Shown here: piece by piece, positions 25,435 through 34,679 of the stretch
Layout: the number at the start of each line of letters is the position of its first letter
Numbering within the stretch: the first letter of the stretch is position 1
DNA from: Bacillota bacterium
GTDB lineage: Bacteria > Bacillota > Clostridia > Tissierellales > Peptoniphilaceae
NCBI GenBank assembly: GCA_023443025.1
Contig: JAEZWM010000049.1
Span: 1 to 64,000 of the forward strand
DNA: 64,000 bases
Reading direction: 5' to 3'
The notes under the pieces: model-generated
Seen by the model: only the letters and a program-made list of their open reading frames with translations
What the model was told of the DNA's origin: nothing
Database searches by the model: none
Made by a program: the position numbers and the translations under genes

Positions 25435-26196
25435 ATGATGAAGATATTATTATCAGGAATTAATATAGTTAAGTCATTCGTAAATGGAGAGGCGACTCAA
25501 AGGGTATTAAATGGGATTACACTTGACATAAAACATGGAGAATTTGTAGCTATAATGGGAGCTTCCGGGTCCGGAAAATCCACCCTTCTATATGCACTTA
25601 GTGGTATGGATAATGTAGATTCTGGAGAGGTTATTTTTAACGATACGGATTTATCAACGGCAAGTGAAATTGAACTTGCTGATATCAGAAGAAAAGAAAT
25701 GGGTTTTGTTTTTCAACAGCCAACTCTTTTAAAGAACCTCAATATAATAGACAATATTATTTTTCCTCAATTACGGGATCACAAAAACAAAATTCAGTCT
25801 TTAAAAGAAAAAGCATTAAACAAAATGGAGGAACTAGGTATTGGTGAACTTTCTGAAAGAAGTATAAACCAGGTTTCAGGAGGACAATTACAACGAGCAG
25901 ATATATGTAGAAGTCTAATGAATGAGCCAAAAATCATTTTTGCCGACGAACCAACAGGTGCACTTAATTCAAGTACATCTGAAGAAATAATGGATATATT
26001 CTCTCAAATTAATGAAAATGGAACTGCAATTGTACTTGTTACCCATGACATAAAAGTTGCTAGTAGGGCAGATAGGGTATTATTTATGAAAGATGGTGCT
26101 ATAGTCGGAGATATTGAGCTTGATAAATATGATAAGCAAGATTTTAAGATTAGACTAAATGAAGTCATTAAACACACACAAAAATTAGGAATTTAA
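25435..26196 (+). CDS. ABC transporter ATP-binding protein (LolD/MacB type)
   Basis: A 253-residue ATPase. Walker A GASGSGKST (about 42-50), Q-loop VFQQPTLLKNL, signature VSGGQLQRADICRSL (the usual QQRVAIARAL is altered to QLQRADICRSL), Walker B IIFADEPTGAL and H-loop VTHD. It belongs to the mechanotransmission (MacB/LolD) class that works with FtsX-like permeases. It starts on the base after the permease stop, at ATG 25435 or 25438. It completes the TetR-regulated exporter. Confidence 0.94.
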   Translation: MMKILLSGINIVKSFVNGEATQRVLNGITLDIKHGEFVAIMGASGSGKSTLLYALSGMDNVDSGEVIFNDTDLSTASEIELADIRRKEMGFVFQQPTLLKNLNIIDNIIFPQLRDHKNKIQSLKEKALNKMEELGIGELSERSINQVSGGQLQRADICRSLMNEPKIIFADEPTGALNSSTSEEIMDIFSQINENGTAIVLVTHDIKVASRADRVLFMKDGAIVGDIELDKYDKQDFKIRLNEVIKHTQKLGI

Positions 26197-26336
26197 TCAC
26201 AATATAAGAACTTCAGATAATGATATAAATTACTGAATAATAGCTTGTTTTAAGGTAGTATATAGATTATACGACTTCGGCTTATCTATTCTTTAAAATA
26301 TAGACTTGAATGGAAATTATAGAGTGGTCTTTGAAT

Positions 26337-26600
26337 TTGAAAATAAAAGTACTTTTAGTTTGCAATCCCTTTAACTGGGTAAATTAAAAATATATAGAAT
26401 TATTTTGGTAAGGCTTTTTCACTTTTGTTAACGCAGAAACTCTAAATAACAGAATTGTACTGATTGCAGGATTTGATGATGATTTATCGCTGAAAAATGG
26501 GTTTGATAGTGGATGGGGAAAATTATTGGAATTTGGATTTAATGTGATACAAACCGACTGGACTCATCTACTTAATAATTATAGGAATTCGAGGAAATAA
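26337..26600 (+). pseudogene. C-terminal relic of a glycerophosphodiester phosphodiesterase-like gene
   Basis: From 26412 the frame is open to TAA 26598-26600 and reads ...FVNAETLNNR...GFDSGWGKLLEFGFNVIQTDWTHLLNNY. That matches the end of GDPD-type phosphodiesterases (F.NT.......DDP..GW..L...G..IIQTD.P..L..Y). Upstream in the same frame, KVLLVCNPFNWVN is followed by TAA stops at 26385 and 26409. No N-terminal catalytic half remains. The 140 bp before it show nothing recognisable. Confidence 0.6.
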
Positions 26601-27209
26601 GTGATTAAAAATATTATAACAGATTTAGGTAATGTAGTTCTTGAATTTAATCCTTTAAATCTTGTTCAAAAGTACGGTGTGAATCCGGAAAGAATTGAAG
26701 AAGTGGCATCGGCTATTTTTATGGGGGAGGACTGGTATTACTGGGACAGGGATTTAATTACTAAGGCAGAGCTTGAGAATAACGCAGTAGCTTTACTAAA
26801 TCCTGAGGATAGAAAACTCGTTAATAATATTCTGAATTCATGGTGGGAATATATGGAGTTTAACGAACCTCTTTTAGATTTTTATAAAGAGCAAAAAGGA
26901 GAGGGTAAGAAAATTTATATTCTATCAAATTATAGTCCTGATTTTTATGAGTTAAAATGGGACCAGAAATATTATGATTTGTTTGATGGTCAAGTAATAT
27001 CTTGTGATTATAAAGTTGGCAAACCGGATCCTAAGATATATGAAATCCTAATAGATAAATATAATCTCAAACCTTGTGAATCTTTGTTTATTGATGATTT
27101 GAACATTAATTTAGAAGCTTCTCGAAAATTTGGGCTTTCAACTATTAGATATCATTTAAAGGAGATGGATTTAGAAGATTTAATATATGAATATCAGAAA
27201 CACATATAA
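26601..27209 (+). CDS. HAD-family phosphatase
   Basis: A 202-residue haloacid-dehalogenase-like hydrolase, subfamily IA. Motif I ITDLGNVVLEFNP (Asp8 nucleophile; the usual second Asp is Asn, as in FDLGNV proteins such as YihX), a helical cap (about 15-85), motif II LSNYS, motif III KVGKPDPKIYE, motif IV FIDDLNINLEASRKFG. Likely a sugar-phosphate or nucleotide phosphatase. The GTG start immediately follows the relic's stop, with GAGG in the right place. Confidence 0.88.
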   Translation: MIKNIITDLGNVVLEFNPLNLVQKYGVNPERIEEVASAIFMGEDWYYWDRDLITKAELENNAVALLNPEDRKLVNNILNSWWEYMEFNEPLLDFYKEQKGEGKKIYILSNYSPDFYELKWDQKYYDLFDGQVISCDYKVGKPDPKIYEILIDKYNLKPCESLFIDDLNINLEASRKFGLSTIRYHLKEMDLEDLIYEYQKHI

Positions 27210-27210
27210 T

Positions 27211-27248
27211 AAAGAATGCTGAAAGATTAATGCTTTTAGCATTCTTTG
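27211..27248 (+). terminator. terminator after HAD gene
   Basis: AAAGAATGCTGAAAG pairs with CTTTTAGCATTCTTT, a 14-15 bp stem with a short loop. Confidence 0.8.
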
Positions 27249-27310
27249 TTGTTTAAAAAGTGTATATGCCATATAATATAATACAGTAAATTATTAAATA
27301 GGTGGTGCCA

Positions 27311-27895
27311 ATGATATTTGATATTGAATTATTACTGTATAATTTTAAAAGAATGGGGTTTAAACCTCTTTATTTTAATGATTCTGATAAAGCAAAAGCA
27401 TATCTAATAGAAAAAATAGCAAACTCAAGTGTTGGTATAGGCGGGTCTATGACAATAAAAGAACTTGGACTATATGAAGTATTACTACGAAATGGAAATG
27501 AAGTATACTGGCACTGGGAAGGCTCTAAATATGAAGACGCCGACCGTGCTAATATCTATTTACTTAGTGCTAATGCAGTGAGCATGGATGGAATTATGTA
27601 CTTCGTTGATGGAGTAGGTAATAGGGTTAGGAATCTTTTAATTCCTCATGATTTTATTTTTGTGGTTTTTGGAATAAATAAAATCGTTAAAAATGAAAAT
27701 TCACTCGAGTATCGTGTTGAAACAATTGCAGCTCCACAAAATGCACGTAGACTGGATCGAAAAACACCATGTGCTAAAATTGGTTACTGTACTGATTGTA
27801 AATCTATTGATAGAATGTGTACATTTCATGTTAAGGTTAAGCAATATAAGAATAATATAGTACCAATCATTATCGGTGAAGAACTCGGATTTTAG
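27311..27895 (+). CDS. LUD-domain protein (YkgG/LutC-like)
   Basis: About 194 residues. N-terminal KRMGFKPLYFNDSDKAKAYLIEKI, then VGIGGSMTIKELGLYEVL, SANAVSMDGIMYFVDGVGNRV and a C-terminal Cys cluster CAKIGYCTDCKSIDRMC typical of stand-alone LUD proteins. Relatives LutB/LutC take part in lactate oxidation, but single-gene LUD proteins in anaerobes have no proven role. The frame starts at 27302; ATG 27311 after AGGTGG is preferred. No lutA or lutB is nearby. Confidence 0.85.
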   Translation: MIFDIELLLYNFKRMGFKPLYFNDSDKAKAYLIEKIANSSVGIGGSMTIKELGLYEVLLRNGNEVYWHWEGSKYEDADRANIYLLSANAVSMDGIMYFVDGVGNRVRNLLIPHDFIFVVFGINKIVKNENSLEYRVETIAAPQNARRLDRKTPCAKIGYCTDCKSIDRMCTFHVKVKQYKNNIVPIIIGEELGF

Positions 27896-28033
27896 AGTCA
27901 TTGCACGATTCGATTTGCCAATTTTTATGGTTATAATAATATAAAATCTATTTTAATAACCTAATTGATGTTTTTTTAAGTCAAATTTAGTAGTAAATTG
28001 AAATATATAAATTATAAAAATTATAAAAAATAA

Positions 28034-28063
28034 AGCTACCATTCCCGCGTGGTAGCATTTTTT
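28034..28063 (-). terminator. terminator overlapping EamA stop
   Basis: GCTACCA (28035-28041) and TGGTAGC (28050-28056) form the stem, with A-rich and T-rich flanks; the minus-strand stop codon is inside it. Confidence 0.75.
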
Positions 28064-28950
28064 GTTCTATAAAATATAATTTCATAAATTTTAGTTTCCG
28101 ACCATCTTACTTCTAAGATTATAATTGATGATATAATTATCAATGCTCCAAGTATTTGATTTGCAGTCATTACCTCGTTTGCTAGAAAGTATGAAGCTAT
28201 CGAAGCAAAAATTGGTTCTAAAGTAAAAATTAATCCGACATTTGTCGCTGTAGTATATTTTTGTGCTATTGATTGAATTACTGTAGTTATTGCAGTGCAT
28301 AAGATTGCAAGTGCAGCGACAACTATAATGGTATTAGATGAACTTGGAAGTATTGGACCCTCAAAAATAAAGGTAAGTAGCAGATAGCATAATCCTACAA
28401 AACCTAGTTGAAAAGCAGCTAAATTATAAGGATCTACATCAATAGTATTGACACCTTTTTCCATAATTATTATTGTTAAAGCATAAAGAGCTGCACATAA
28501 GATGCAGAATAAATCCCCATTTGATAGTACGAAGCTCTCATTTAAGGTGATCAGGGCAATGCCTGGAATACAAATTACAAGTGAGAAAATGAGTTTCTTG
28601 TTCGGTACAATATTATTAAAAAAATAAGAAAATATTGGAGTAAATAGTACTGCTAAGCAACATAAAAAAGCTGCATTAGAAAGAGATGTATTTACAATAC
28701 CATAAGAATAACTAAGATATGCAAGGACTACGGGAATCCCTGAAAGTATGGAATATTTCAAAGTTACAAAATTTACTTTTGTTATTTTTCTAATTGAAAA
28801 AACACATAGAAAGATAAATGCAAATAAAAATCTATATGCATTAAGTGAAAGTATTCCTAAATCTTCTATTCCCAGTCTTGCAAAATAAAAAGAAACTCCC
28901 CAGAGAGCTGTTACAAATATCAAGGATAGATTAGCTTTTCTTTTTGTCAA
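28036..28950 (-). CDS. EamA/DMT-superfamily permease
   Basis: A roughly 304-residue drug/metabolite-type transporter with ten predicted hydrophobic helices in two EamA repeats. The first begins ANLSLIFVTALWGVSFYFARLG, the second near GDLFCILCAALYALTIIIMEKG and ends FTLEPIFASIASYFLANEVMTANQILGALIIISSIIILE (the EP...a hallmark). GTG 28959 is in frame, but GAGGTG just before suggests TTG 28950 as the start. Substrate unknown; related proteins export amino acids or nucleosides. Confidence 0.87.
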   Translation of the reverse strand: MTKRKANLSLIFVTALWGVSFYFARLGIEDLGILSLNAYRFLFAFIFLCVFSIRKITKVNFVTLKYSILSGIPVVLAYLSYSYGIVNTSLSNAAFLCCLAVLFTPIFSYFFNNIVPNKKLIFSLVICIPGIALITLNESFVLSNGDLFCILCAALYALTIIIMEKGVNTIDVDPYNLAAFQLGFVGLCYLLLTFIFEGPILPSSSNTIIVVAALAILCTAITTVIQSIAQKYTTATNVGLIFTLEPIFASIASYFLANEVMTANQILGALIIISSIIILEVRWSETKIYEIIFYRTKNATTREW

Positions 28951-29082
28951 AATAATCACCTCATCAAATAGTGATTATAATACTATACACTAATTATGTC
29001 TATAAAAATATAATTAAATATTGAGTTAAATATGATTATAATATATACTATCTGTGGTTATAAAAAATAAAAGAGGTGTGCT

Positions 29083-29613
29083 ATGTTAAAGAGTATCAAA
29101 ATTAATTATGAAATTATTGAATTAATGCAATATTTCTGGGAAACTACATGTTCTAGAGGGAAAGTAGCTGATTCTTATTTTATTGAAATAGCAAATAAGC
29201 AGGAGATGTCTCCACTATATGACGATGAGTTTACAAAAGAATCAATGAGAGCAGTGCTTTCAGCAATAATGAATAGAGAGAGATTAAATAATCCGAGTAA
29301 AAAGGACAGTAGATTTTGGAATAATAATCTTTGGATGATGGAAGATTTAGATAACATGAAAGCTATGCTTCAACCGATAAAACTACTTAATTTAGATAGC
29401 TTATACGATGAGTTTAAAACCGATAGTAAATATGAAAATTTTGAAGTTGCCTTTGTTCCTGGACATGTTGATACATATTATATAAAAGAAAATATGTTAA
29501 TTATCAACTTTTTCAAAGTAATGGTAGATTATATGGATCCAAGTATTATTAAAATAGATGGAGTAGACTTTACTGATTTCGTTATAGAAAAATCAAAAGA
29601 AGCATTAAGCTAA
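29083..29613 (+). CDS. conserved protein of unknown function (TDE2712-like)
   Basis: A 176-residue soluble acidic protein. SIKINYEIIELMQYF, MSPLYDDEFTKESMRAVLSAIMNRERLNN, FWNNNLWMMEDLDNM and ADSYFIE-type segments resemble the TDE2712 family as I remember it, which has no known activity. No catalytic motif or membrane segment is visible. GAGGTG precedes the ATG. It is a single gene whose terminator is shared with the convergent O-antigen-ligase-like gene. Confidence 0.6.
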   Translation: MLKSIKINYEIIELMQYFWETTCSRGKVADSYFIEIANKQEMSPLYDDEFTKESMRAVLSAIMNRERLNNPSKKDSRFWNNNLWMMEDLDNMKAMLQPIKLLNLDSLYDEFKTDSKYENFEVAFVPGHVDTYYIKENMLIINFFKVMVDYMDPSIIKIDGVDFTDFVIEKSKEALS

Positions 29614-29614
29614 A

Positions 29615-29645
29615 AAGGAGCTGGTTTAAACCAGCTCCCTTCTTA
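29615..29645. terminator. bidirectional terminator
   Basis: GGAGCTGG-TTTAAA-CCAGCTCC with A-run on the left and T-rich sequence on the right, between convergent genes. Confidence 0.75.
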
Positions 29646-31089
29646 AGTCTTTTCCATTATAAGACACAATTCCCAGGACTAATATAAAAAATATCCATGT
29701 TAATCTACTTTCTAGAAGCCCAAATATAGAATCAATGACTTGACTGGATAAAAATACAGCGCCATATAATAAGATTAAAAGAACTCCATAGAATGTCTTA
29801 TTCACAAAAGCAATATACGCATAATATAGCACTGAAATAATGATTGCAAGAACAATGATTAACTTAATGATTCCACCATTTAATAGTTCAACAAAAATCA
29901 TAGAATGCGGATGGATATAACCGCTGAATTCCTGAGGTTGCTCGTCGGGAAATAATACTTTTACAGCTTCATCAGTTCTAAAAACATCTCTTTGATGAGA
30001 TGCTCCTTTTCCTATTAATAGCTCTATTGTATTATATGACTTTATTTCATCAGTTGCTATTTTCCATAATGTGTTACGTGCTTGGAAAGCCTCACCGGTT
30101 TTAATTGTATCGCTTTTAAACTGTAGGTTTTGTTCAAGTTTGAAGTCGTGAATAATAGATTCTTCTTTAGATTCTGCAGCGGACACTAATTCTTTGCCAG
30201 CTTCAACTGATTCATCATACATTTTTTTATAAACCTTTGATGAATGTACATTATATCCTTCTATGAGCATTTGGTTAAGTAGAGGAACAGATACTACTAT
30301 GGCAATAGCTAAAATCATCAAATTTCTATTCTTCTTCCTATTTAATTCTACCAACAAAAATATTGATAGAACAGCGTAAAGTGGTAAATATATTAACATT
30401 GTCCTTCTCGACCCGGATAGGTGAAATAGTGGCATTATTGTTAATGTATAACAAAAAAATGAAACAAGCTTTGACTGAATGTCTTTGGTTGTTAGGATAA
30501 AATACATTCCGCATAAAAAGCCGAGTATTATAGACAATGTAAATTGATTATAATCGGGACTTAAAGACATTCTCAAAATATAATATGTTCTGTTATTAAC
30601 TAAGTATACAATCCACGTGGCTAATGAAAGCGCGAATGCCATTAAACCCATGCTTAGGGCAACATACCTTGTTTTTTGATATCTACTTAAGTCATCATTT
30701 ACTCTAAAATAGTATAGACAAGAATACAAGAATAGAACTATCATAGGTATTATTGTTATATACTTTCTAAGTGCAAAACGTACATCTTTTGTCCATAAAA
30801 GTGAAATTAAATCGAATAAAAAATAAATCGTAACAGTTATTATTACGTATTTATACCTATAATACATTTCGATTAGGGATTTCTTTATATTCTGTAACTC
30901 TTCTTTATAATATGTTACAAAATTATATACAAATACTAAACTTAAAAGCAAAATAGAAATTTTATAAGGTGAAATAAATTTAAGAAATCTAAGATTTAAA
31001 GATATTTCTATTGGTATAAAAAATATTGTAGACAAAAAAAGTATGTCCATTATTTTTTCTAACAAATGTTTTTTTTGTAATTTATTCAT
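29626..31089 (-). CDS. O-antigen ligase/polymerase-like membrane protein (Wzy_C)
   Basis: A 487-residue protein with about ten to twelve hydrophobic helices and one large extracytoplasmic loop (about 270-395). The segment LHLSGSRRTMLIYLPLYAVL (about 218-237) is the SGSR motif of the O-antigen ligase/Wzy_C family, and HPHSMIFVELLNGG follows the loop with the conserved His. In Gram-positives, such proteins polymerise or ligate cell-surface polysaccharides. It is a lone gene, not in a polysaccharide cluster. GAGGTAATT precedes the ATG. Confidence 0.85.
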   Translation of the reverse strand: MNKLQKKHLLEKIMDILFLSTIFFIPIEISLNLRFLKFISPYKISILLLSLVFVYNFVTYYKEELQNIKKSLIEMYYRYKYVIITVTIYFLFDLISLLWTKDVRFALRKYITIIPMIVLFLYSCLYYFRVNDDLSRYQKTRYVALSMGLMAFALSLATWIVYLVNNRTYYILRMSLSPDYNQFTLSIILGFLCGMYFILTTKDIQSKLVSFFCYTLTIMPLFHLSGSRRTMLIYLPLYAVLSIFLLVELNRKKNRNLMILAIAIVVSVPLLNQMLIEGYNVHSSKVYKKMYDESVEAGKELVSAAESKEESIIHDFKLEQNLQFKSDTIKTGEAFQARNTLWKIATDEIKSYNTIELLIGKGASHQRDVFRTDEAVKVLFPDEQPQEFSGYIHPHSMIFVELLNGGIIKLIIVLAIIISVLYYAYIAFVNKTFYGVLLILLYGAVFLSSQVIDSIFGLLESRLTWIFFILVLGIVSYNGKDLRRELV

Positions 31090-31166
31090 AATTACCTCTA
31101 TTATTAAGTATTATTATGATTTCTAAGTGACAAATTCTTATGTTTATAGTACAATACTCATAGTGA

Positions 31167-31243
<77 letters not shown>

Positions 31244-31247
31244 GTGG

Positions 31248-31280
31248 AAACGGCTGTATCAAAATGGTATAGCCGTTTTT
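31248..31280 (+). terminator. terminator after tRNA-Pro
   Basis: AAACGGCT and AGCCGTTTTT form the stem around an AT-rich loop, four bases after the CCA end. Confidence 0.85.
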
Positions 31281-31282
31281 AT

Positions 31283-31621
31283 ATGCCTTGATTTTTAACG
31301 ATTTTGATATATAACTTTATTACTTTATAATTTGATACTATAGCTAACAAGTAACTAACGGATAGCCAATTAGAATTTAATGTTATTTATAATCAACCGA
31401 TTTCAATTAGTTTGTGCTACCTATTAATGCTTTGATAAAAGAGAGCTATTATTCTATCTTTTCTTCTGAACTGATTACAACTCGTATACTCTAATATAAA
31501 CTGTTGATAATATGATGTTATATGTAATAAAGTACTGATTTATTATATCAAAAAATAGAATATAATTCTATTTTAACATATTTATATTAGATGATTTAAC
31601 GTTTACTACCAGAGTAATTTA
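31283..31621. other. gene-free spacer after tRNA-Pro
   Basis: About 340 bp of AT-rich DNA without ORFs, repeats or clear hairpins. No integrase, direct repeat of the tRNA end or other sign of insertion is seen. Confidence 0.6.
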
Positions 31622-31656
31622 AAACCCCAAATCCAAGGCTCGGATTCTGGGGTTTA
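31622..31656 (-). terminator. terminator of MATE gene
   Basis: AAACCCCAAATCC pairs with GGATTCTGGGGTTT around AAGGCTC, with one mismatch; it follows the stop of the minus-strand MATE gene. Confidence 0.8.
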
Positions 31657-31671
31657 TTAATTCATCGATTA

Positions 31672-33057
31672 TTAATTAACTTCAATTTTTGGTTTTAGTT
31701 TTCTGCTTTTTCTCATTCTCACTAATGATGCTCTTAATTCCGGTAAGTCATGCTGAAGTATTAAGATTGATAATATAATAGTTATAAATTCGCTGACCAG
31801 TGATGACAACCATATACCATTACTGCCGATTAAATAGGGAAGGAAAACAAGTGTAAAAGATATTGTAACATAACCTCTAAGTGAAGATATAATCATTGCT
31901 GACCCGGAGTTTTTAACTGCAGTAAAGAAACCGGAGATTATTATATTGAATCCTGCTATTAAAAAGCTCAAACTATATAGTTTTAATCCTGTTACAGACA
32001 TCTTAAATAATTCAGAATTATTTTTAGAAATAAAAAGTGAGACTATCTCGCTTGTAAAAACTCTGCTTATAACAAAAAATAAAACACTCCAAAACACAGC
32101 TGATTTTATGGTCAATTTACTTAGCTTTTTTATACATTTTGCGTCAGCATTACCATGATAAAAACTTATAAGAGGTTGAACACCTTGATTAATAGCAACC
32201 ATCGTAGATAATACTAAATTGTTCATATACATAATTACTGAAAATGATGCAATTGCATGGTGACCTAAGTATTTTATAATAGAATAATTAAAGATAAATG
32301 TAGCAAAACCACCTGAGAACTCAGTAAGTGATTCTGGGAATCCTAGTTTTATTATAGATTTTATAGTTCTTGAACCTAAGGCAGGTTTTGTAATTTTAAG
32401 TTTGGATTTACCCAATAAAAAATGCGAAAAATAACCAGCACAAGCAATGAATTGTGCTATTCCGGTAGCATAAGCCGCTCCTGTAACACCATAACTGTAT
32501 TTAATAACAAGCACATAATCTAAAACGATATTTGTGATTGCAGAAATAAGCACCAAATAAAATGAATGTGATGGATTACCATCAGCTTTTACGAGAACTT
32601 CCATAGTATAAGCTAGTATAAAGAATGGACTAAATATAATTATAATTTTTAAATAGTCGTGAACCAATTTATTTGTTTGGCTTGAAGCTCCAAGTAAATC
32701 AATAAGCTTATTTAGATTTAAAAAAGCAAGAATAGCAATCGTAAGACCTAAAATTGACACTAATACTAGTGTCGATGTAAAGATTCTATTACTCCTTTTA
32801 TAATCACCGGTTCCTAAATAATAAGTTATTAGAGTAGAACCACCTACTGAAAACAGAAGTGCTATTGCAAACAGAGTACTGATAAATGGCATTGATAAAT
32901 TAACAGCTGCAAGTGCTTCCGGTCCTACTCCTTGCCCTACAAATATACCGTCAACCATAGTGTATATTGAAAAAAACCACATCGCCCCGATCGATGGTAT
33001 TAAATATTTATAAAACTGGCGTCTCAGGCCGGGCCCTGAGCTTCCAAGGTACTGCAT
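31672..33057 (-). CDS. MATE-family multidrug efflux protein
   Basis: A 461-residue carrier with twelve hydrophobic helices in two MatE repeats. YKYLIPSIGAMWFFSIYTMVDGIFVGQGVGPEALAAVNLSMP opens repeat one, and FPESLTEFSGGFATFIFNYSI opens repeat two. NQGVQPLISF is a family hallmark. Such proteins export cationic drugs with sodium or protons. It is divergent from a MerR regulator, and its promoter has the 19-bp spacer and palindrome typical of MerR activation, so drug-inducible expression is likely. Confidence 0.92.
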   Translation of the reverse strand: MQYLGSSGPGLRRQFYKYLIPSIGAMWFFSIYTMVDGIFVGQGVGPEALAAVNLSMPFISTLFAIALLFSVGGSTLITYYLGTGDYKRSNRIFTSTLVLVSILGLTIAILAFLNLNKLIDLLGASSQTNKLVHDYLKIIIIFSPFFILAYTMEVLVKADGNPSHSFYLVLISAITNIVLDYVLVIKYSYGVTGAAYATGIAQFIACAGYFSHFLLGKSKLKITKPALGSRTIKSIIKLGFPESLTEFSGGFATFIFNYSIIKYLGHHAIASFSVIMYMNNLVLSTMVAINQGVQPLISFYHGNADAKCIKKLSKLTIKSAVFWSVLFFVISRVFTSEIVSLFISKNNSELFKMSVTGLKLYSLSFLIAGFNIIISGFFTAVKNSGSAMIISSLRGYVTISFTLVFLPYLIGSNGIWLSSLVSEFITIILSILILQHDLPELRASLVRMRKSRKLKPKIEVN

Positions 33058-33104
33058 GATAACATCCTTTCAAAATTTATTTACGAATTAAACATCCTCA
33101 TATA

Positions 33105-33135
33105 TAATAAACCTTAGACTAGGTCTAAGGTCAAG
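33105..33135 (-). promoter_or_regulatory. MerR-type promoter of the MATE gene
   Basis: On the minus strand TTGACC, a 19-nt spacer and TATTAT. The spacer carries the palindrome ACCTTAGAC-TAG-GTCTAAGGT (33111-33131 on the plus strand; perfect 9-bp arms). A 19-bp spacer is too long for normal RNA polymerase and is the known hallmark of promoters untwisted by MerR proteins. Confidence 0.85.
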
Positions 33136-33144
33136 GGGGGAAAT

Positions 33145-33957
33145 ATGAAAAAAGAGTATAAAATAGGTGAAATTAGTAAAATTTATAATTTGAGTACTGA
33201 TGCATTAAGACTTTACGAGAGAAAAGGACTACTGAATCCAAAACGTGCTTCTAATGGATATAGATTATATACACTGGATGATATCTGGAAGTTAAACATA
33301 ATAAATGATATGAGGAAACTTGGTTTCACAATAGCTCAGATAAAAAGTTATTTAGAAAACAGATCATTAGAATTGAGTTTAGATTTAATTAAAAGTGAGA
33401 TTAACTTTATAGACAAAGAAATTGCTCCACTATTAAAACAACAGAGATATTTGAAGAAAAGACTTCAATCTTTAAGGGAAATTAGCAATATGGATGATTA
33501 TAACCAGGTAAAAATAAAGTCTATTGAAAAAAGAAAGATTATTTTTATTGAGGGAAATTTTGAGACTGATGAAGAGATTGATCTTGCATTTAGAAAGCTT
33601 GAGAGTAGAGATGACTCAAGATTAATGCTATTTGCAAGTAAGGATATGGGAGTTATGATAACTAGAAGCGGAGTTAGAAGAGGTGATTTTTCTGATTATC
33701 AAAATGTTTTTTTCTTACTTGATGAGGACGAGGAAGAATTTGATGCAATAATTCCCGGAGGTGAGTATGCAACCATTTACTATAAAGGTGATTATAAGAA
33801 TGGAGATATCTACTATAAAAAATTATTGGAAGAAATTCCAAAACTAGGGTATAAAATTAAGTACCCGGTATTAGAATTATATAGGCTTGATATCCATAGT
33901 ACTTCAATTACCGATGAATATGTAACAGAGATACAAGTTAGAATAGATGAATTGTAA
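33145..33957 (+). CDS. MerR-family activator with C-terminal effector domain
   Basis: A 270-residue regulator. Winged helix-turn-helix EYKIGEISKIYNLSTDALRLYERKGLLNPKRASNGYRLYT (about 4-43), a coiled-coil dimer helix (about 75-115) and a C-terminal GyrI-like/effector-binding domain (about 120-265), as in BmrR- and TipA-type drug sensors. Only its own MATE neighbour shows the matching 19-bp-spacer promoter. Stop and downstream start overlap, so it is probably co-transcribed with the methyltransferase. Confidence 0.9.
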   Translation: MKKEYKIGEISKIYNLSTDALRLYERKGLLNPKRASNGYRLYTLDDIWKLNIINDMRKLGFTIAQIKSYLENRSLELSLDLIKSEINFIDKEIAPLLKQQRYLKKRLQSLREISNMDDYNQVKIKSIEKRKIIFIEGNFETDEEIDLAFRKLESRDDSRLMLFASKDMGVMITRSGVRRGDFSDYQNVFFLLDEDEEEFDAIIPGGEYATIYYKGDYKNGDIYYKKLLEEIPKLGYKIKYPVLELYRLDIHSTSITDEYVTEIQVRIDEL

Positions 33958-33968
33958 TGGAGGTTAGT

Positions 33969-34679
33969 ATGAGTGAATTTTATAACTCTATTGTCGAGTA
34001 TTATGAAGAAATCTTTGTACCAGGTAAGGCTCAGATTGACTTTTTAGAGGAGTCAATGAATGGTGACATGGCTTTAGATATAGCATGTGGTACTGGTAAA
34101 GTTGCTAGTCTATTAAACGCTAGAGGTAAAAATGTGATGGGTATAGATCTCGAACCTTCAATGGTTGAGATCGCGAGGAAAAGAAACAATATAGATGCAA
34201 GGGAGATGAATATGTTAGATATTGATAAACTGGATAAAAATTTTAATCTGGTATATTGTATAGGTAATTCACTTCCTCATTTAAAGGACTTAAAAGAGAT
34301 TGAAAACTTTATTGATTCGGTAATCAGAGTTCTAAATAACGGAAAATTAGTAATTCAATGGATAAACTTCTTTCCGTTTTTAATATCAAATGATGATTAT
34401 TTGGGTTCACTGCCAACAATAGAAACTGAAAATCTTAAATTTATTAGAAAATACTATAGATTTAATGATAAAATTAGATTCAATACTGATTTAATAATAG
34501 GAGACAAAACTCTTACAAATGACGAATTGTTGTATCCGTTAATGCTAGATGATATGTTAAATATCCTTCAGAGTAAAGGATTTTCAAATATAGAAATTTA
34601 TGGTGGATTTAATAAATCTAATTTTGATATTAACACTTCTTTACCAATTGTATTAAGGGCATCTTATGGAAATAATTAA
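33969..34679 (+). CDS. SAM-dependent methyltransferase
   Basis: About 236 residues. Motif I ALDIACGTGKVASLL (about 33-47), GIDLEPSMVEIAR (motif II, acidic ribose ligand), NLVYCIGNSLPHL (motif IV region). Class I Rossmann methyltransferase, of the type acting on small molecules; substrate unknown. The frame opens at 33957 overlapping the MerR stop, but GGAGG points to ATG 33969. The next gene overlaps its end by 14 bp. Confidence 0.85.
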   Translation: MSEFYNSIVEYYEEIFVPGKAQIDFLEESMNGDMALDIACGTGKVASLLNARGKNVMGIDLEPSMVEIARKRNNIDAREMNMLDIDKLDKNFNLVYCIGNSLPHLKDLKEIENFIDSVIRVLNNGKLVIQWINFFPFLISNDDYLGSLPTIETENLKFIRKYYRFNDKIRFNTDLIIGDKTLTNDELLYPLMLDDMLNILQSKGFSNIEIYGGFNKSNFDINTSLPIVLRASYGNN

